Source: Pseudomonas fluorescens (lineage in GTDB: Bacteria > Pseudomonadota > Gammaproteobacteria > Pseudomonadales > Pseudomonadaceae). From it: a DNA stretch of 64,000 nucleotides. This document shows positions 25,738-34,468 of this stretch, in pieces. Under the pieces are notes generated by a model, which saw nothing but the letters and a program-made list of their open reading frames with translations, made no database searches and had not been told where the DNA came from. Positions within the stretch are counted from its first letter, which is position 1. Every line of letters begins with the position of its first letter. Both the position numbers and the translations under genes were made by a program. The DNA lies in contig NZ_CP148752.1 in NCBI RefSeq assembly GCF_040448305.1, forward strand, positions 5,929,501-5,993,500, read 5' to 3'.

Positions 25738-27459
25738 ATGCCTGCCGAAGCGCACTTTCTTCCCGACATCGACTGCGATGTGCTGATCGTTGGCTCCGGT
25801 GCGGCGGGACTGTCGGCGGCCGTGACCGCCGCGTGGCACGGGCTGAAAGTCATAGTGGTAGAAAAGGACCCGGTGTTCGGCGGCGCCACGGCCTGGTCCG
25901 GTGGCTGGGCCTGGGTGCCCTGCAACCCGCTGGCCCGACGCGCAGGCATCGTCGAAGACGTTGAACTGCCGCGCACTTACCTGAAACACGAACTGGGCGA
26001 GCGCTTTGATCCAGCGATGATCGACGCTTTCCTGGAAGCCGGCCCGCGGATGGTGTCGTTCTTCGAGCAGCACACCTCACTGCAATTTTCCGACGGTAAC
26101 GCCATTGCCGACATTCATGGCGACACGCCCGGGGCAGGCACCGGTGGACGCTCGGTGATCGCCGCCCCTTACGACGCACGAAAGGTCGGCACACTGCTCA
26201 AGCGTCTGCGCAAAACCATGCGGGAAACTTCGTTCATGGGCATGCCAATCATGGCGGGGGCGGACCTCACGGCATTCCTCAACCTGACCCGTTCGCTGTC
26301 GGCGGCCTGGCACGTTACGCGACGTTTCAGCCGTCATCTGTTCGACCTCGCCATGCATGGCCGGGCGATGCAACTGGTCAACGGTGTGGCCTTGGTGGCG
26401 CGCCTGACGAAATCCGCCGATGACCTCGGCGTGTTGCTCTGGGAATCAGCGCCCGTGACCCGATTGCTGCGCGAGAATGATCAGGTACGAGGTGCGGTGA
26501 TCAGCACCGCCAAAGGCTTGGTGCGCATCCATGCACGCAAGGCCGTGGTGCTCGCGGCCGGTGGTTTCGCCAATGACATCGAACGTCGCAAGGCACTGTT
26601 CCCCCGCACACCGACCGGGCATGAGCATCTGGCCTTGCCGCCCCTCGGCGTTTGCGGCGATGGCCTGCGCCTGGGCGAAAGTGTCGGTGCCCGGGTCAAC
26701 AGCGACATGGCGTCCGCCGTCGCCTGGGCGCCGGTTTCGCAAGTGCCGCACAGCGACGGCAGCACGGGACACTTCCCGCACATTATCGAGCGTGGCAAAC
26801 CAGGCATCATCGGTGTGCTGAGCAACGGCCAGCGCTTCGTCAATGAAGCCAACGGCTACTACGACTACGTCACGGCCATGGTCGCCGCCGCCCCGCCGGG
26901 TGAAGAAGTGGCGTCGTGGCTGATCTGCACCCATGGTTTTCAACGTCGTTATGGCCTGGGCATCTCTCGGCCATTTCCGGTGCCGCTGGCATCCTTCATC
27001 CGCAGCGGCTATCTGAAAACCGGCGAATCCCTTGAGGAATTGGCGGCAGCCTGCGGCATCGACCCGGTTGGCTTGCGCAGCACCGTGTCGGACTACAATC
27101 GCCACGCGCGCAACGGCGAAGACCCGCAGTTCGGTCGTGGTTCCACGCCCTACAACCGCAAGCAGGGTGACGCACTGCAACAACCCAACCCATGCGTCGC
27201 GCCGATCGAACAAGGCCCGTTCTATGCCGTGAAAGTCCAGCCGGGCAGCTTCGGCACCTTCGCCGGGCTCAAGGTCAACCAACATGCCCAGGTCCTGGAT
27301 GACGCGGCGCACCCCATCGCCGGCCTGTACGCGGCGGGCGGCGACATGGCCAGCATCATGGGCGGTCACTACCCCGCTGGCGGCATCAATCTCGGCCCGG
27401 CGCTGACCTTCGGCTACATCGCCGCGCGCCACATCGCAGGCGTCACTGCTTATGAATAA
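25738..27459 (+). CDS. KstD-like FAD-binding dehydrogenase
   Basis: A 573-residue flavoprotein of the fumarate reductase / 3-ketosteroid-delta1-dehydrogenase superfamily. The FAD dinucleotide motif DVLIVGSGAAGLSAAVTA is at about 14-31, followed by EKDPVFGGATAWSGGWAW. The C-terminal FAD-contacting block includes GLYAAGGDMASIMGGHYPAGG and GPALTFGYIAARH. No signal peptide or haem domain, so it is cytoplasmic. No steroid genes are nearby; desaturation of a cyclic ketone or a similar ring is a reasonable but unproven role. Divergent from IclR. Confidence 0.83.
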   Translation: MPAEAHFLPDIDCDVLIVGSGAAGLSAAVTAAWHGLKVIVVEKDPVFGGATAWSGGWAWVPCNPLARRAGIVEDVELPRTYLKHELGERFDPAMIDAFLEAGPRMVSFFEQHTSLQFSDGNAIADIHGDTPGAGTGGRSVIAAPYDARKVGTLLKRLRKTMRETSFMGMPIMAGADLTAFLNLTRSLSAAWHVTRRFSRHLFDLAMHGRAMQLVNGVALVARLTKSADDLGVLLWESAPVTRLLRENDQVRGAVISTAKGLVRIHARKAVVLAAGGFANDIERRKALFPRTPTGHEHLALPPLGVCGDGLRLGESVGARVNSDMASAVAWAPVSQVPHSDGSTGHFPHIIERGKPGIIGVLSNGQRFVNEANGYYDYVTAMVAAAPPGEEVASWLICTHGFQRRYGLGISRPFPVPLASFIRSGYLKTGESLEELAAACGIDPVGLRSTVSDYNRHARNGEDPQFGRGSTPYNRKQGDALQQPNPCVAPIEQGPFYAVKVQPGSFGTFAGLKVNQHAQVLDDAAHPIAGLYAAGGDMASIMGGHYPAGGINLGPALTFGYIAARHIAGVTAYE

Positions 27460-27491
27460 TCCGCAAGACCGGCGATCGCCTTCAAGATAAA

Positions 27492-27521
27492 AACCCATCG
27501 CCCGACGGAATTCGATGGGTT
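27492..27521. terminator. Hairpin after flavoprotein gene
   Basis: AACCCATCG-N12-CGATGGGTT. The T run follows only on the minus strand, so it is a weak plus-strand terminator by sequence, although its position after the gene fits. Confidence 0.45.
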
Positions 27522-27685
27522 ATCCGTGTTCAATACAAGCCTGAAACCTTCTCGGTAGCCCTTCACGGGTAGCCGGGAATCAACCTGTGCGCGAAAAAAA
27601 GACGGACGGCCGGACTGGCGCCGCTCCCACTTGGCAGCAACACTCATCGCACGGAGCTTTACCCGGAACAGAAGAGGATTCCCAC

Positions 27686-28576
27686 ATGCTATGGAAAAAA
27701 GGCCGACGCAGCGACAACGTGGTCGACGCCCGTGGCGATGATGTTGGCGGCGGTGGCGGCATGCGTTTTGGCGGTGGCAAAGGCCTGAGCCTGACGGCGA
27801 TCCTCCTGATCGTCGGCATCGGCTGGATCACCGGCCAGGATCCGCTGCAGATCCTCGGACAATTGACCGGGCAAATGGACCAGCAATCGGCACCCGCCAC
27901 CAACCAGAGTCGCCAGGCACCGCCGGTCAACGATGAGAGCGCGGAATTCGTGCGCTCGATCCTCGGCGATACCGAGGACACCTGGGGCGCAATTTTCCAG
28001 CAGGCAGGCCGCCAATATAAGGACCCGACCCTGGTGCTGTTCAGCAATCGCGTGAATTCGGCCTGCGGTCTGGCCACCTCGGCGACCGGCCCCTTCTATT
28101 GCCCCACCGACCAGAAGGTCTACCTGGACATGGCGTTCTTCCAGGAGATGTCCCAACGTTTTTCCGCCGCGGGCGACTTCGCCCAGGCCTACGTGATCGC
28201 TCACGAAGTCGGACACCACGTGCAGACCCTGCTTGGGGTGTCCGCAAAAATTCAGGCAGCACGCCAACAAGGCCGGCAGATGGAAGGCGACGGCGGTTTG
28301 CTGGTTCGTCAGGAACTGCAAGCCGATTGCCTGGCCGGCGTCTGGGCCAACAACGCGCAGAAGCGCCTGAACTGGCTGGAGCCGGGCGACATCGAAGAAG
28401 CACTGAACGCAGCGAACGCCATTGGTGACGATCGTTTGCAGCAGCAGGGTCAGGGCCGCGTGGTCCCGGACTCGTTCACCCACGGTACGTCGGCGCAACG
28501 GGTGCGCTGGTTCAAAACCGGTTTCGCCCAAGGCCAGGTAAGCCAGTGCGATACCTTTGCGACGAAAAATCTGTAA
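27686..28576 (+). CDS. ypfJ: YpfJ-family neutral zinc metallopeptidase
   Basis: A 296-residue membrane-anchored protein. After a charged N-terminus with a Gly-rich stretch, one helix lies at about 33-50 (GLSLTAILLIVGIGWITG). The zinc motif HEVGHH is at about residue 172, within YVIAHEVGHHVQTLLG, typical of the YpfJ family of predicted metallopeptidases. Start at MLWKKGRRSDN, with GAAGAGG upstream. The following hydrolase gene begins directly after its stop codon. Substrate unknown. Confidence 0.9.
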   Translation: MLWKKGRRSDNVVDARGDDVGGGGGMRFGGGKGLSLTAILLIVGIGWITGQDPLQILGQLTGQMDQQSAPATNQSRQAPPVNDESAEFVRSILGDTEDTWGAIFQQAGRQYKDPTLVLFSNRVNSACGLATSATGPFYCPTDQKVYLDMAFFQEMSQRFSAAGDFAQAYVIAHEVGHHVQTLLGVSAKIQAARQQGRQMEGDGGLLVRQELQADCLAGVWANNAQKRLNWLEPGDIEEALNAANAIGDDRLQQQGQGRVVPDSFTHGTSAQRVRWFKTGFAQGQVSQCDTFATKNL

Positions 28577-29536
28577 ATGAAGAAGTGGTTATTGGTTGTT
28601 CTGTTTACTTGCGCAACGTCCCAGGCCGCCGAGCAGGGGGTCAAGGAGCTCAGCTCAGGGCGCCTGCTGTTGAAATCAGGTGAAATCGCGGTGGGCATCA
28701 GCCCCGCCCCGGCAAAAATCGAACGGGTGCTGATCATCCTCCACGGCCGCTTGCGCAATGCGCAAACCTATCTGCAGAGCGCTGAGCACGCGGCCGAACT
28801 GGCCGGGCAAAGCGCAACGACCCTGGTGATCGCCCCGCAATTCCTCAATGAAACCGACGTTGCGGTCCATCCGGTGGCCGAAACAGTCTTGCGCTGGCAA
28901 GGCAATGAATGGATGGCCGGCGGCGAATCCACGGCGCCGTTTCGGCTGAGTTCCTACGCGGCGCTCGACGAAATCATCGCCCGCTTGGGTGACCGTCAGC
29001 AGTTTTCGGAGGTGAAGCAAATCGTCATCGCCGGGCACTCCGGCGGCGCGCAGGTGGTTCAGCGCTATGCATTGCTCGGTCACGCACAATCCGACCTCGA
29101 TGCGGCCGGCGTGCAGGTGCGCTACGTGATCGCCAATCCGTCCTCCTACGCTTATTTCGATGAGCGCCGGCCCGTGGCGTTCAGCCACGCCGGTTGCCCG
29201 AACTTCAATCGCTGGAAGTACGGGCTGGCGGATTTACCGGCCTACGCCGAAGGGCAAACTGCCGCGCAGTTGCAGGAAAGTTACCTAAAGCGTGAAGTCG
29301 TTTATCTGCTGGGGCAGCAGGACATCGATCCGAATCATCCGGCGCTGGATAAAAGCTGTGAGGCCAAGGCGCAAGGGCCGTCTCGATTGGCCCGCGGGCG
29401 TTTTTACTTCGATTATCTGAAGCGGCTGCAACCGCAAGGGTTGAAGCAGCAACTGATTGAAGTACCCGGGGTCGGGCATGACGGGGACGGGATGTTTACA
29501 TCGCCGCAGGGGCAGAAGGCTTTGTTTGGTCAGTAA
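28577..29536 (+). CDS. Exported alpha/beta-hydrolase-like protein
   Basis: A 319-residue protein with a Sec signal peptide (MKKWLLVVLFTCATSQAA). The nucleophile elbow GHSGG at about residue 154 and a C-terminal GVGHDGDGM with the probable catalytic His suggest a serine hydrolase fold; LHGRLRNAQTY near residue 55 is the oxyanion strand region. Start codon is the base after the ypfJ stop, so it is in operon with that metallopeptidase. No specific family recognised. Confidence 0.78.
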   Translation: MKKWLLVVLFTCATSQAAEQGVKELSSGRLLLKSGEIAVGISPAPAKIERVLIILHGRLRNAQTYLQSAEHAAELAGQSATTLVIAPQFLNETDVAVHPVAETVLRWQGNEWMAGGESTAPFRLSSYAALDEIIARLGDRQQFSEVKQIVIAGHSGGAQVVQRYALLGHAQSDLDAAGVQVRYVIANPSSYAYFDERRPVAFSHAGCPNFNRWKYGLADLPAYAEGQTAAQLQESYLKREVVYLLGQQDIDPNHPALDKSCEAKAQGPSRLARGRFYFDYLKRLQPQGLKQQLIEVPGVGHDGDGMFTSPQGQKALFGQ

Positions 29537-29560
29537 GATTTCCGGGGCTTGAACTGACGC

Positions 29561-29657
29561 CATCGCGAGCAGGCTCGCTCCCACAAGGATTTTGCGGTGA
29601 ACACATCATTTGTGGACACCAGAGATCACATGTGGGAGCGAGCCTGCTCGCGATGGC
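29561..29657. repeat. Inverted REP pair (BIME)
   Basis: CATCGCGAGCAGGCTCGCTC and complementary copy separated by about 50 bp, between convergent hydrolase and HAD genes. Confidence 0.85.
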
Positions 29658-29679
29658 GGTTGACCAGGCAACGAAGCAC

Positions 29680-30273
29680 TCAAGCCAACAGCATCTGCCG
29701 CAACTCAACACAATCCGCCGCATGCCAATCGGTTAATTCCGGCCATGGATTATCCGGCAGATTCACCAGCACCGTGCGCGCACCCGCTGCTCGCCCGCAA
29801 TCGAGATCGAATCGGTAGTCACCCACCATCACCATCTCGCTCGCCGGCACGTTCCACGCTTCGGCCAGTTTCAATAGTCCGCCCGGATGCGGTTTTGGCG
29901 GTGCATCATCTCGGCCCAACACATCCTCCAGCGCAAAGCAGTCGGCCAGGCCAATGGCCTCCAGCGTGACATGTGCCAGCTCCCGGGCATTGCGCGTGAG
30001 AATGCCCAAGCGATAACCACGCCCGGCCAGTTCTCGCACCAACTCCACCGCACCCGGTGCCGGTTGCGAACCGAGGGCCAGGTCCCGCTCATGCTCCAGC
30101 AGCCACGCATGTTTGGCTGCGGCTTCATCGGCCGGCAGCGCGGCGAGGTGGGTCAGGATGTCGTGTTCGGCAGGGATCGCCAACGCCACGCGAATCGCCG
30201 CGAAGTCGTGCACGGCCACCGTCAGGGTGCCGTCCATGTCAAACACCCAGTGACGCACGTCGGCCAGGCTCAT
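29680..30273 (-). CDS. HAD-superfamily phosphatase
   Basis: A 197-residue hydrolase with the HAD motifs in order: DMDGTLT (about residue 10), ILTRN (about 104), a Lys in PPKPHPGG, and VGDYRFDLDCGRAAG near 152. Phosphoglycolate-phosphatase-like, substrate unknown. ATG overlaps the tesB stop by 4 bp, so it is translated from the same mRNA. Start at MSLADVRHW excludes an upstream extension that lies inside tesB. Confidence 0.88.
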   Translation of the reverse strand: MSLADVRHWVFDMDGTLTVAVHDFAAIRVALAIPAEHDILTHLAALPADEAAAKHAWLLEHERDLALGSQPAPGAVELVRELAGRGYRLGILTRNARELAHVTLEAIGLADCFALEDVLGRDDAPPKPHPGGLLKLAEAWNVPASEMVMVGDYRFDLDCGRAAGARTVLVNLPDNPWPELTDWHAADCVELRQMLLA

Positions 30274-31139
30274 GCCCAATCCTTGCGGTGACGGATCAAG
30301 CCTTCCTGGGTGACCGAGGCTACCAGTTGCCCGGCGCGGTTGAACACGCTGCCACGGGAGAATCCACGGGAGTTGCCCGCCCACGGACTGTCCATCGCGT
30401 AGAGCAACCAGTCATCGGCACGCAGATCCTGGTGGAACCACAGCGCGTGATCGAGGCTGGCGACCTGCATGTCCTTGTGCCACACCGACTTGCCGTGGGG
30501 CTGCATCGAAGTGACCAGCAGACCGAAGTCCGATGCATAGGCCAGCAGGTATTTATGCAGAGCTGGCGAATCGGCCAAAGCCCCGTCGGCGCGGAACCAG
30601 ACGTACTTGACCGGATCGGAGGGCAGCGGGTTGTAGGGATCTTTCTCGGTCACCGGGCGGAATTCGATCGGCTTCGGGCACAGCAGTTTTTCGCGCATTT
30701 TCTCGGGGATCAGGTGCGCGCGCTGCTGGGTGATTTCCAGCTCCGATGGCAGGTTTTCCGGACCGACCACTTGCGGCATTTCGGTCTGGTGCTGGAAGCC
30801 TTCCTCGTCGTACTGGAACGACGCACTGCAGGTGAAGATCGGGTGGCCCTTCTGGATCGCCGTCACGCGGCGCGTGCTGAAACTGCCACCGTCACGCACC
30901 CGGTCAACCTGATACACCACCGGCAACCCGGCATCGCCCGGACGCAGGAAATAGCCGTGCATCGAATGCACATGGCGCGCCTCTTCAACCGTCTGACTGG
31001 CCGCCGACAGTGACTGGCCGAGCACCTGACCACCGAACAACTGACGAAACCCCAGGTCCTGGCTGCGGCCACGGAACAGGTTTTCTTCGATCGGTTCCAG
31101 GGTCAGCAGGTCGACCAGATCATCCAACACTTGGCTCAT
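30270..31139 (-). CDS. tesB: Acyl-CoA thioesterase II
   Basis: A 289-residue double-hotdog thioesterase that hydrolyses medium to long acyl-CoAs. MSQVLDDLVDLLTLEPIEENLFRGRSQDLG is the family N-terminus, and FGGQVLGQSLSAASQTVEE with HGYFLRPGD follow; the second hotdog includes SLDHALWFHQD. Full length. Operon with the HAD gene. Confidence 0.94.
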   Translation of the reverse strand: MSQVLDDLVDLLTLEPIEENLFRGRSQDLGFRQLFGGQVLGQSLSAASQTVEEARHVHSMHGYFLRPGDAGLPVVYQVDRVRDGGSFSTRRVTAIQKGHPIFTCSASFQYDEEGFQHQTEMPQVVGPENLPSELEITQQRAHLIPEKMREKLLCPKPIEFRPVTEKDPYNPLPSDPVKYVWFRADGALADSPALHKYLLAYASDFGLLVTSMQPHGKSVWHKDMQVASLDHALWFHQDLRADDWLLYAMDSPWAGNSRGFSRGSVFNRAGQLVASVTQEGLIRHRKDWA

Positions 31140-31243
31140 TCAGATGCTCCTCACGCAAAACATTGCCGCGCAGCCTTGGCTGCTACGGTCGATTCAGTTT
31201 CTGGACTCTACCCATGAGGGCCATTGTAAACGTCCGTGTCAGG

Positions 31244-31813
31244 TTATCCATGCAAGGTTTGCAGCCATTGCTCGCGGCTGATGCGATACAGCACATGCCG
31301 ACGCAACGGATGATCGGCCTCGAGTCGCGGGTGATCGAAGTCATCCGCCGGATCATGGTGCATGCCGATGGCCTGCATGACTTTCTCCGACGGCAGATTG
31401 GTTTGCGTCGTGAAGGCCACGACCTCTTTCAGCGGCAAGCGGTCGAACCCGCAGCGCAGAGCGGTCCACGCCGCTTCACTGGCGTAACCGAGGCCCCAGT
31501 GCTCGCGGGCCAGGCGCCAGCCGATTTCCGTGGCCGGGGTGAAAGGCGCGTCGAATCCGACCACGTTGAGCCCGGTAAATCCGATGAACTGGCCAGAGTC
31601 CTTGCGCTGCAAAGCCCAGAGACCATAACCATGCTCGGCGAAATGACCACGGATTCGCCCGATCAATGATGCGCTTTCCAGCCGGCTCAAGGTTGCCGGG
31701 AAATAGCGCATCACCTGCGGATCGGCACACATCGCCGCAAAATCCGCTAAATCTTCATCGCGCCACTGGCGCAACAGCAGCCGAGCGCTTTCAAGTTCCA
31801 GTATTGGCTCCAT
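31244..31813 (-). CDS. GNAT-family N-acetyltransferase
   Basis: A 189-residue acetyltransferase (RimJ/RimL-type fold): LESARLLLRQWRDEDLADF near the N-terminus and the acetyl-CoA-binding WRLAREHWGLGYASEA around residue 100. Substrate unknown. The start MEPILELES has GGGGCGGGGC upstream; an ATG six codons before is less likely. Divergent from the deacetylase-like gene. Confidence 0.85.
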   Translation of the reverse strand: MEPILELESARLLLRQWRDEDLADFAAMCADPQVMRYFPATLSRLESASLIGRIRGHFAEHGYGLWALQRKDSGQFIGFTGLNVVGFDAPFTPATEIGWRLAREHWGLGYASEAAWTALRCGFDRLPLKEVVAFTTQTNLPSEKVMQAIGMHHDPADDFDHPRLEADHPLRRHVLYRISREQWLQTLHG

Positions 31814-31892
31814 CGTGCCCCGCCCCTCCATTTCAATGTCGCAAGTCTACAACGCTGGTAGGATCCTTCTCTCATTCCTACATGAAATGACC

Positions 31893-32813
31893 ATGCCACT
31901 GCCGCTGATTTATCACGAAGACTACAGCCCCGAGTTTCCGGCGGACCACCGCTTCCCGATGGACAAGTTCCGCCTGTTGCGCGATCACCTGGTGGACAGC
32001 GGCCTGACCCGCGATGCTGACCTGTTGCGCCCGGAGCTGTGTCCGGCAGAGATTCTCGCCCTCGCCCATGACCCTTCGTATATCGAACGCTACATGAGTG
32101 GCGAATTGTCCCGCGAAGACCAGCGCCGCCTCGGCCTGCCCTGGAACGAAGCCCTGACCCGGCGTACGGTGCGGGCGGTCGGCGGTTCGTTGCTGGCGGC
32201 CGAGCAGGCGCTGGAGCATGGCCTGGCCTGCCACCTGGCGGGGGGCACCCACCATGCGCACTACGACTACCCGGCCGGGTTCTGCATCTTCAATGACCTG
32301 GCGGTGATCAGCCATTACCTGCTGGAAAGTGGTCGGGTAAATCGGGTGCTGATCTTCGATTGCGACGTGCATCAGGGTGATGGGACTGCACGAATACTGC
32401 ACAACACTCCGGAGGCGGTGACCGTTTCCCTGCACTGCGAAAAGAATTTTCCTGCGCGCAAGGCCGAAAGTGACTGGGACATTCCGCTGCCCAACGGCAT
32501 GGGCGATGCCGACTACCTGAAGGTGGTGGACGATGCACTCAACTACCTGCTGCCGCTCTACCAACCGGACCTGGTGCTGTATGACGCCGGTGTCGATGTG
32601 CATAAGGACGACGCCCTGGGTTATCTGAAGCTGACAGACGAAGGCGTCGCCGCCCGCGATGAAAGCGTGATGCGCCATTGCCTGGGTCGCGACATTCCGT
32701 TGGTCGGGGTAATCGGCGGCGGCTACAGCAAGGACCGCCAGGCCCTGGCACGCCGTCACGGCATCCTCCATCACAGCGCGCAGCGTGTCTGGCAGTCATC
32801 AGGTTGTCACTGA
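31893..32813 (+). CDS. Histone deacetylase-family amidohydrolase
   Basis: A 306-residue zinc amidohydrolase. Family motifs: GGTHHAHYDYPAGFCIFNDLAV (tandem His around residue 120), FDCDVHQGDGTARILH with zinc-binding Asp and His, and YDAGVDVHKDDALGYLKLTD. It belongs to the shorter class IV-like bacterial branch. Substrate is unknown; acetylpolyamines or acyl-lysine are possibilities. ATG at 31893 is used; ATG at 31887 is in frame. Confidence 0.88.
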   Translation: MPLPLIYHEDYSPEFPADHRFPMDKFRLLRDHLVDSGLTRDADLLRPELCPAEILALAHDPSYIERYMSGELSREDQRRLGLPWNEALTRRTVRAVGGSLLAAEQALEHGLACHLAGGTHHAHYDYPAGFCIFNDLAVISHYLLESGRVNRVLIFDCDVHQGDGTARILHNTPEAVTVSLHCEKNFPARKAESDWDIPLPNGMGDADYLKVVDDALNYLLPLYQPDLVLYDAGVDVHKDDALGYLKLTDEGVAARDESVMRHCLGRDIPLVGVIGGGYSKDRQALARRHGILHHSAQRVWQSSGCH

Positions 32814-32949
32814 ACTGTGGATGCTTTACCCACAATGCCTGTGGAACTGCCTGTGGATAACCTGAGTGAAAGGGCCTGCAGCCCACACGGCGTATAGGCT
32901 ACAGAACACTGACTGTTTTTTAACCACCCTTCAAAGACACCTCTAAACC

Positions 32950-33043
32950 CTGTAGGAGTGAGCCTGCTCGCGATAGCGGTCTGTCAGGCCCACAGATGTT
33001 GAATGTACCGCCGCCATCGCGAGCAGGCTCGCTCCTACAGGGG
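32950..33043. repeat. Inverted REP pair (BIME)
   Basis: TGTAGGAGTGAGCCTGCTCGCGA and complementary copy, in the 280-bp gap before the YhiN gene. Confidence 0.85.
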
Positions 33044-33093
33044 ACGGGGCTGGTAGAATGCCCGGCTTATCCCGTCAGACCGCAGCGCATCCC

Positions 33094-34335
33094 ATGACCC
33101 AATCCTCGTCAACCCTTCCCCCTCACGTCGCCATCATCGGCGGCGGCCCCGCCGGTCTGATGGCGGCCGAAGTGTTGAGCCAGGCCGGGATCAAGGTCGA
33201 CCTGTACGACGGCATGCCCTCGGTCGGACGAAAATTCCTCCTGGCCGGCGTCGGCGGCATGAACATCACGCACTCCGAAGCCTACCCGGCGTTTCTCTCG
33301 CGCTACGCCGAACGCGCCCCGCAGATCGCCCCGCTGCTGCGCGGCTTCGGCGCCGAAGCGCTGTGCCAGTGGATTCATGACCTGGGCATCGAAACCTTCG
33401 TTGGCAGTTCCGGCCGGGTGTTCCCCACCGACATGAAGGCCGCACCGCTGCTGCGCGCCTGGCTCAAGCGCCTGCGCGACAGCGGCGTAGTTATCCACAC
33501 CCGCCACCGCTGGCTCGACTGGGACGAGCGTGGCGGATTGCGCATCGACAGCCCGGAAGGCGAAAAAACCGTGCAAGCCGATGCCACCCTGCTCGCCCTC
33601 GGTGGCGGCAGTTGGTCGCGACTGGGTTCGGATGGCGCGTGGATGCTGCCACTGGAGCAGCACGGCGTAGGACTGGCGCCGTTGCAACCCAGTAATTGCG
33701 GCTTCGAGGTGCAGGCTTGGAGCGAATTGATGGTCAGCAAATTCGCCGGCGCGCCGCTGAAAAATATCGCCATCGGCCTTAACGACGACGTGCCGCGACT
33801 CGGCGAATGTGTGATTACCGCCACCGGAATCGAGGGCAGTTTGATCTACGCCCTGTCGGCACCGATCCGTGAGGCAATCAACCGGCACGGCTCGGCAACC
33901 ATTCATCTGGACCTCTTGCCCGGCCGGCCTGTGGATAAAGTTGCGGCGGCGTTGAACAAGCCCCGGGGATCGCGCTCCATGGCCAAGCACCTGCACAGTC
34001 AGTTGGGCATCGATGGGGTCAAAGCGGCGCTATTGCGTGAACTGACCAGCGCCGACTGCTTTGCCGACATGGACTTGCTGGCCAAATCGATCAAGGCATT
34101 GCCACTGACGCTGGTGAAAACCCGTCCGCTGGACGAGGCCATCAGCAGCGCGGGTGGCGTGTTGTTTGAAGCGATGGATGAGCGATTGATGCTCAAACAA
34201 CTGCCGGGCGTGTTTTGCGCGGGAGAGATGCTGGACTGGGAAGCGCCGACGGGCGGCTATTTGCTGACCGCGTGTTTCGCCAGCGGGCGGGCGGCGGGGT
34301 TGGGGATGGTGGAGTGGTTGAGGCGCCAAGTTTAA
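33094..34335 (+). CDS. YhiN/HI0933-family flavoprotein
   Basis: A 413-residue NAD(P)/FAD-dependent oxidoreductase. FAD motif VAIIGGGPAGLMAAEVL at about 13-29 and the family signature VGRKFLLAGVGGMNITHSE; the C-terminus has GVFCAGEMLDWEAPTGGYLLTACFASGRAAG. Length fits the TIGR03862-type subfamily. Role not established; related proteins are annotated as BaiN-like or uncharacterised. Confidence 0.88.
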   Translation: MTQSSSTLPPHVAIIGGGPAGLMAAEVLSQAGIKVDLYDGMPSVGRKFLLAGVGGMNITHSEAYPAFLSRYAERAPQIAPLLRGFGAEALCQWIHDLGIETFVGSSGRVFPTDMKAAPLLRAWLKRLRDSGVVIHTRHRWLDWDERGGLRIDSPEGEKTVQADATLLALGGGSWSRLGSDGAWMLPLEQHGVGLAPLQPSNCGFEVQAWSELMVSKFAGAPLKNIAIGLNDDVPRLGECVITATGIEGSLIYALSAPIREAINRHGSATIHLDLLPGRPVDKVAAALNKPRGSRSMAKHLHSQLGIDGVKAALLRELTSADCFADMDLLAKSIKALPLTLVKTRPLDEAISSAGGVLFEAMDERLMLKQLPGVFCAGEMLDWEAPTGGYLLTACFASGRAAGLGMVEWLRRQV

Positions 34336-34350
34336 AGACCGAGGCGCGCC

Positions 34351-34446
34351 CTTCGCGAGCAGGCTCGCTCCCACATTGATCTTCTGTGAACACAGAAATT
34401 GTGTACGACACAGATCCAGTGTGGGAGCGAGCCTGCTCGCGAAGGC
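34351..34446. repeat. Inverted REP pair (BIME)
   Basis: CTTCGCGAGCAGGCTCGCTC and its complement, between convergent flavoprotein and rhlE genes. Confidence 0.85.
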
Positions 34447-34468
34447 GATCTAGCCGACGCTACCGCTA

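Noticed and set aside
32852..32860. DnaA-box-like TGTGGATAA
   Set aside because: Single match without a cluster or AT-rich unwinding region; not an origin.
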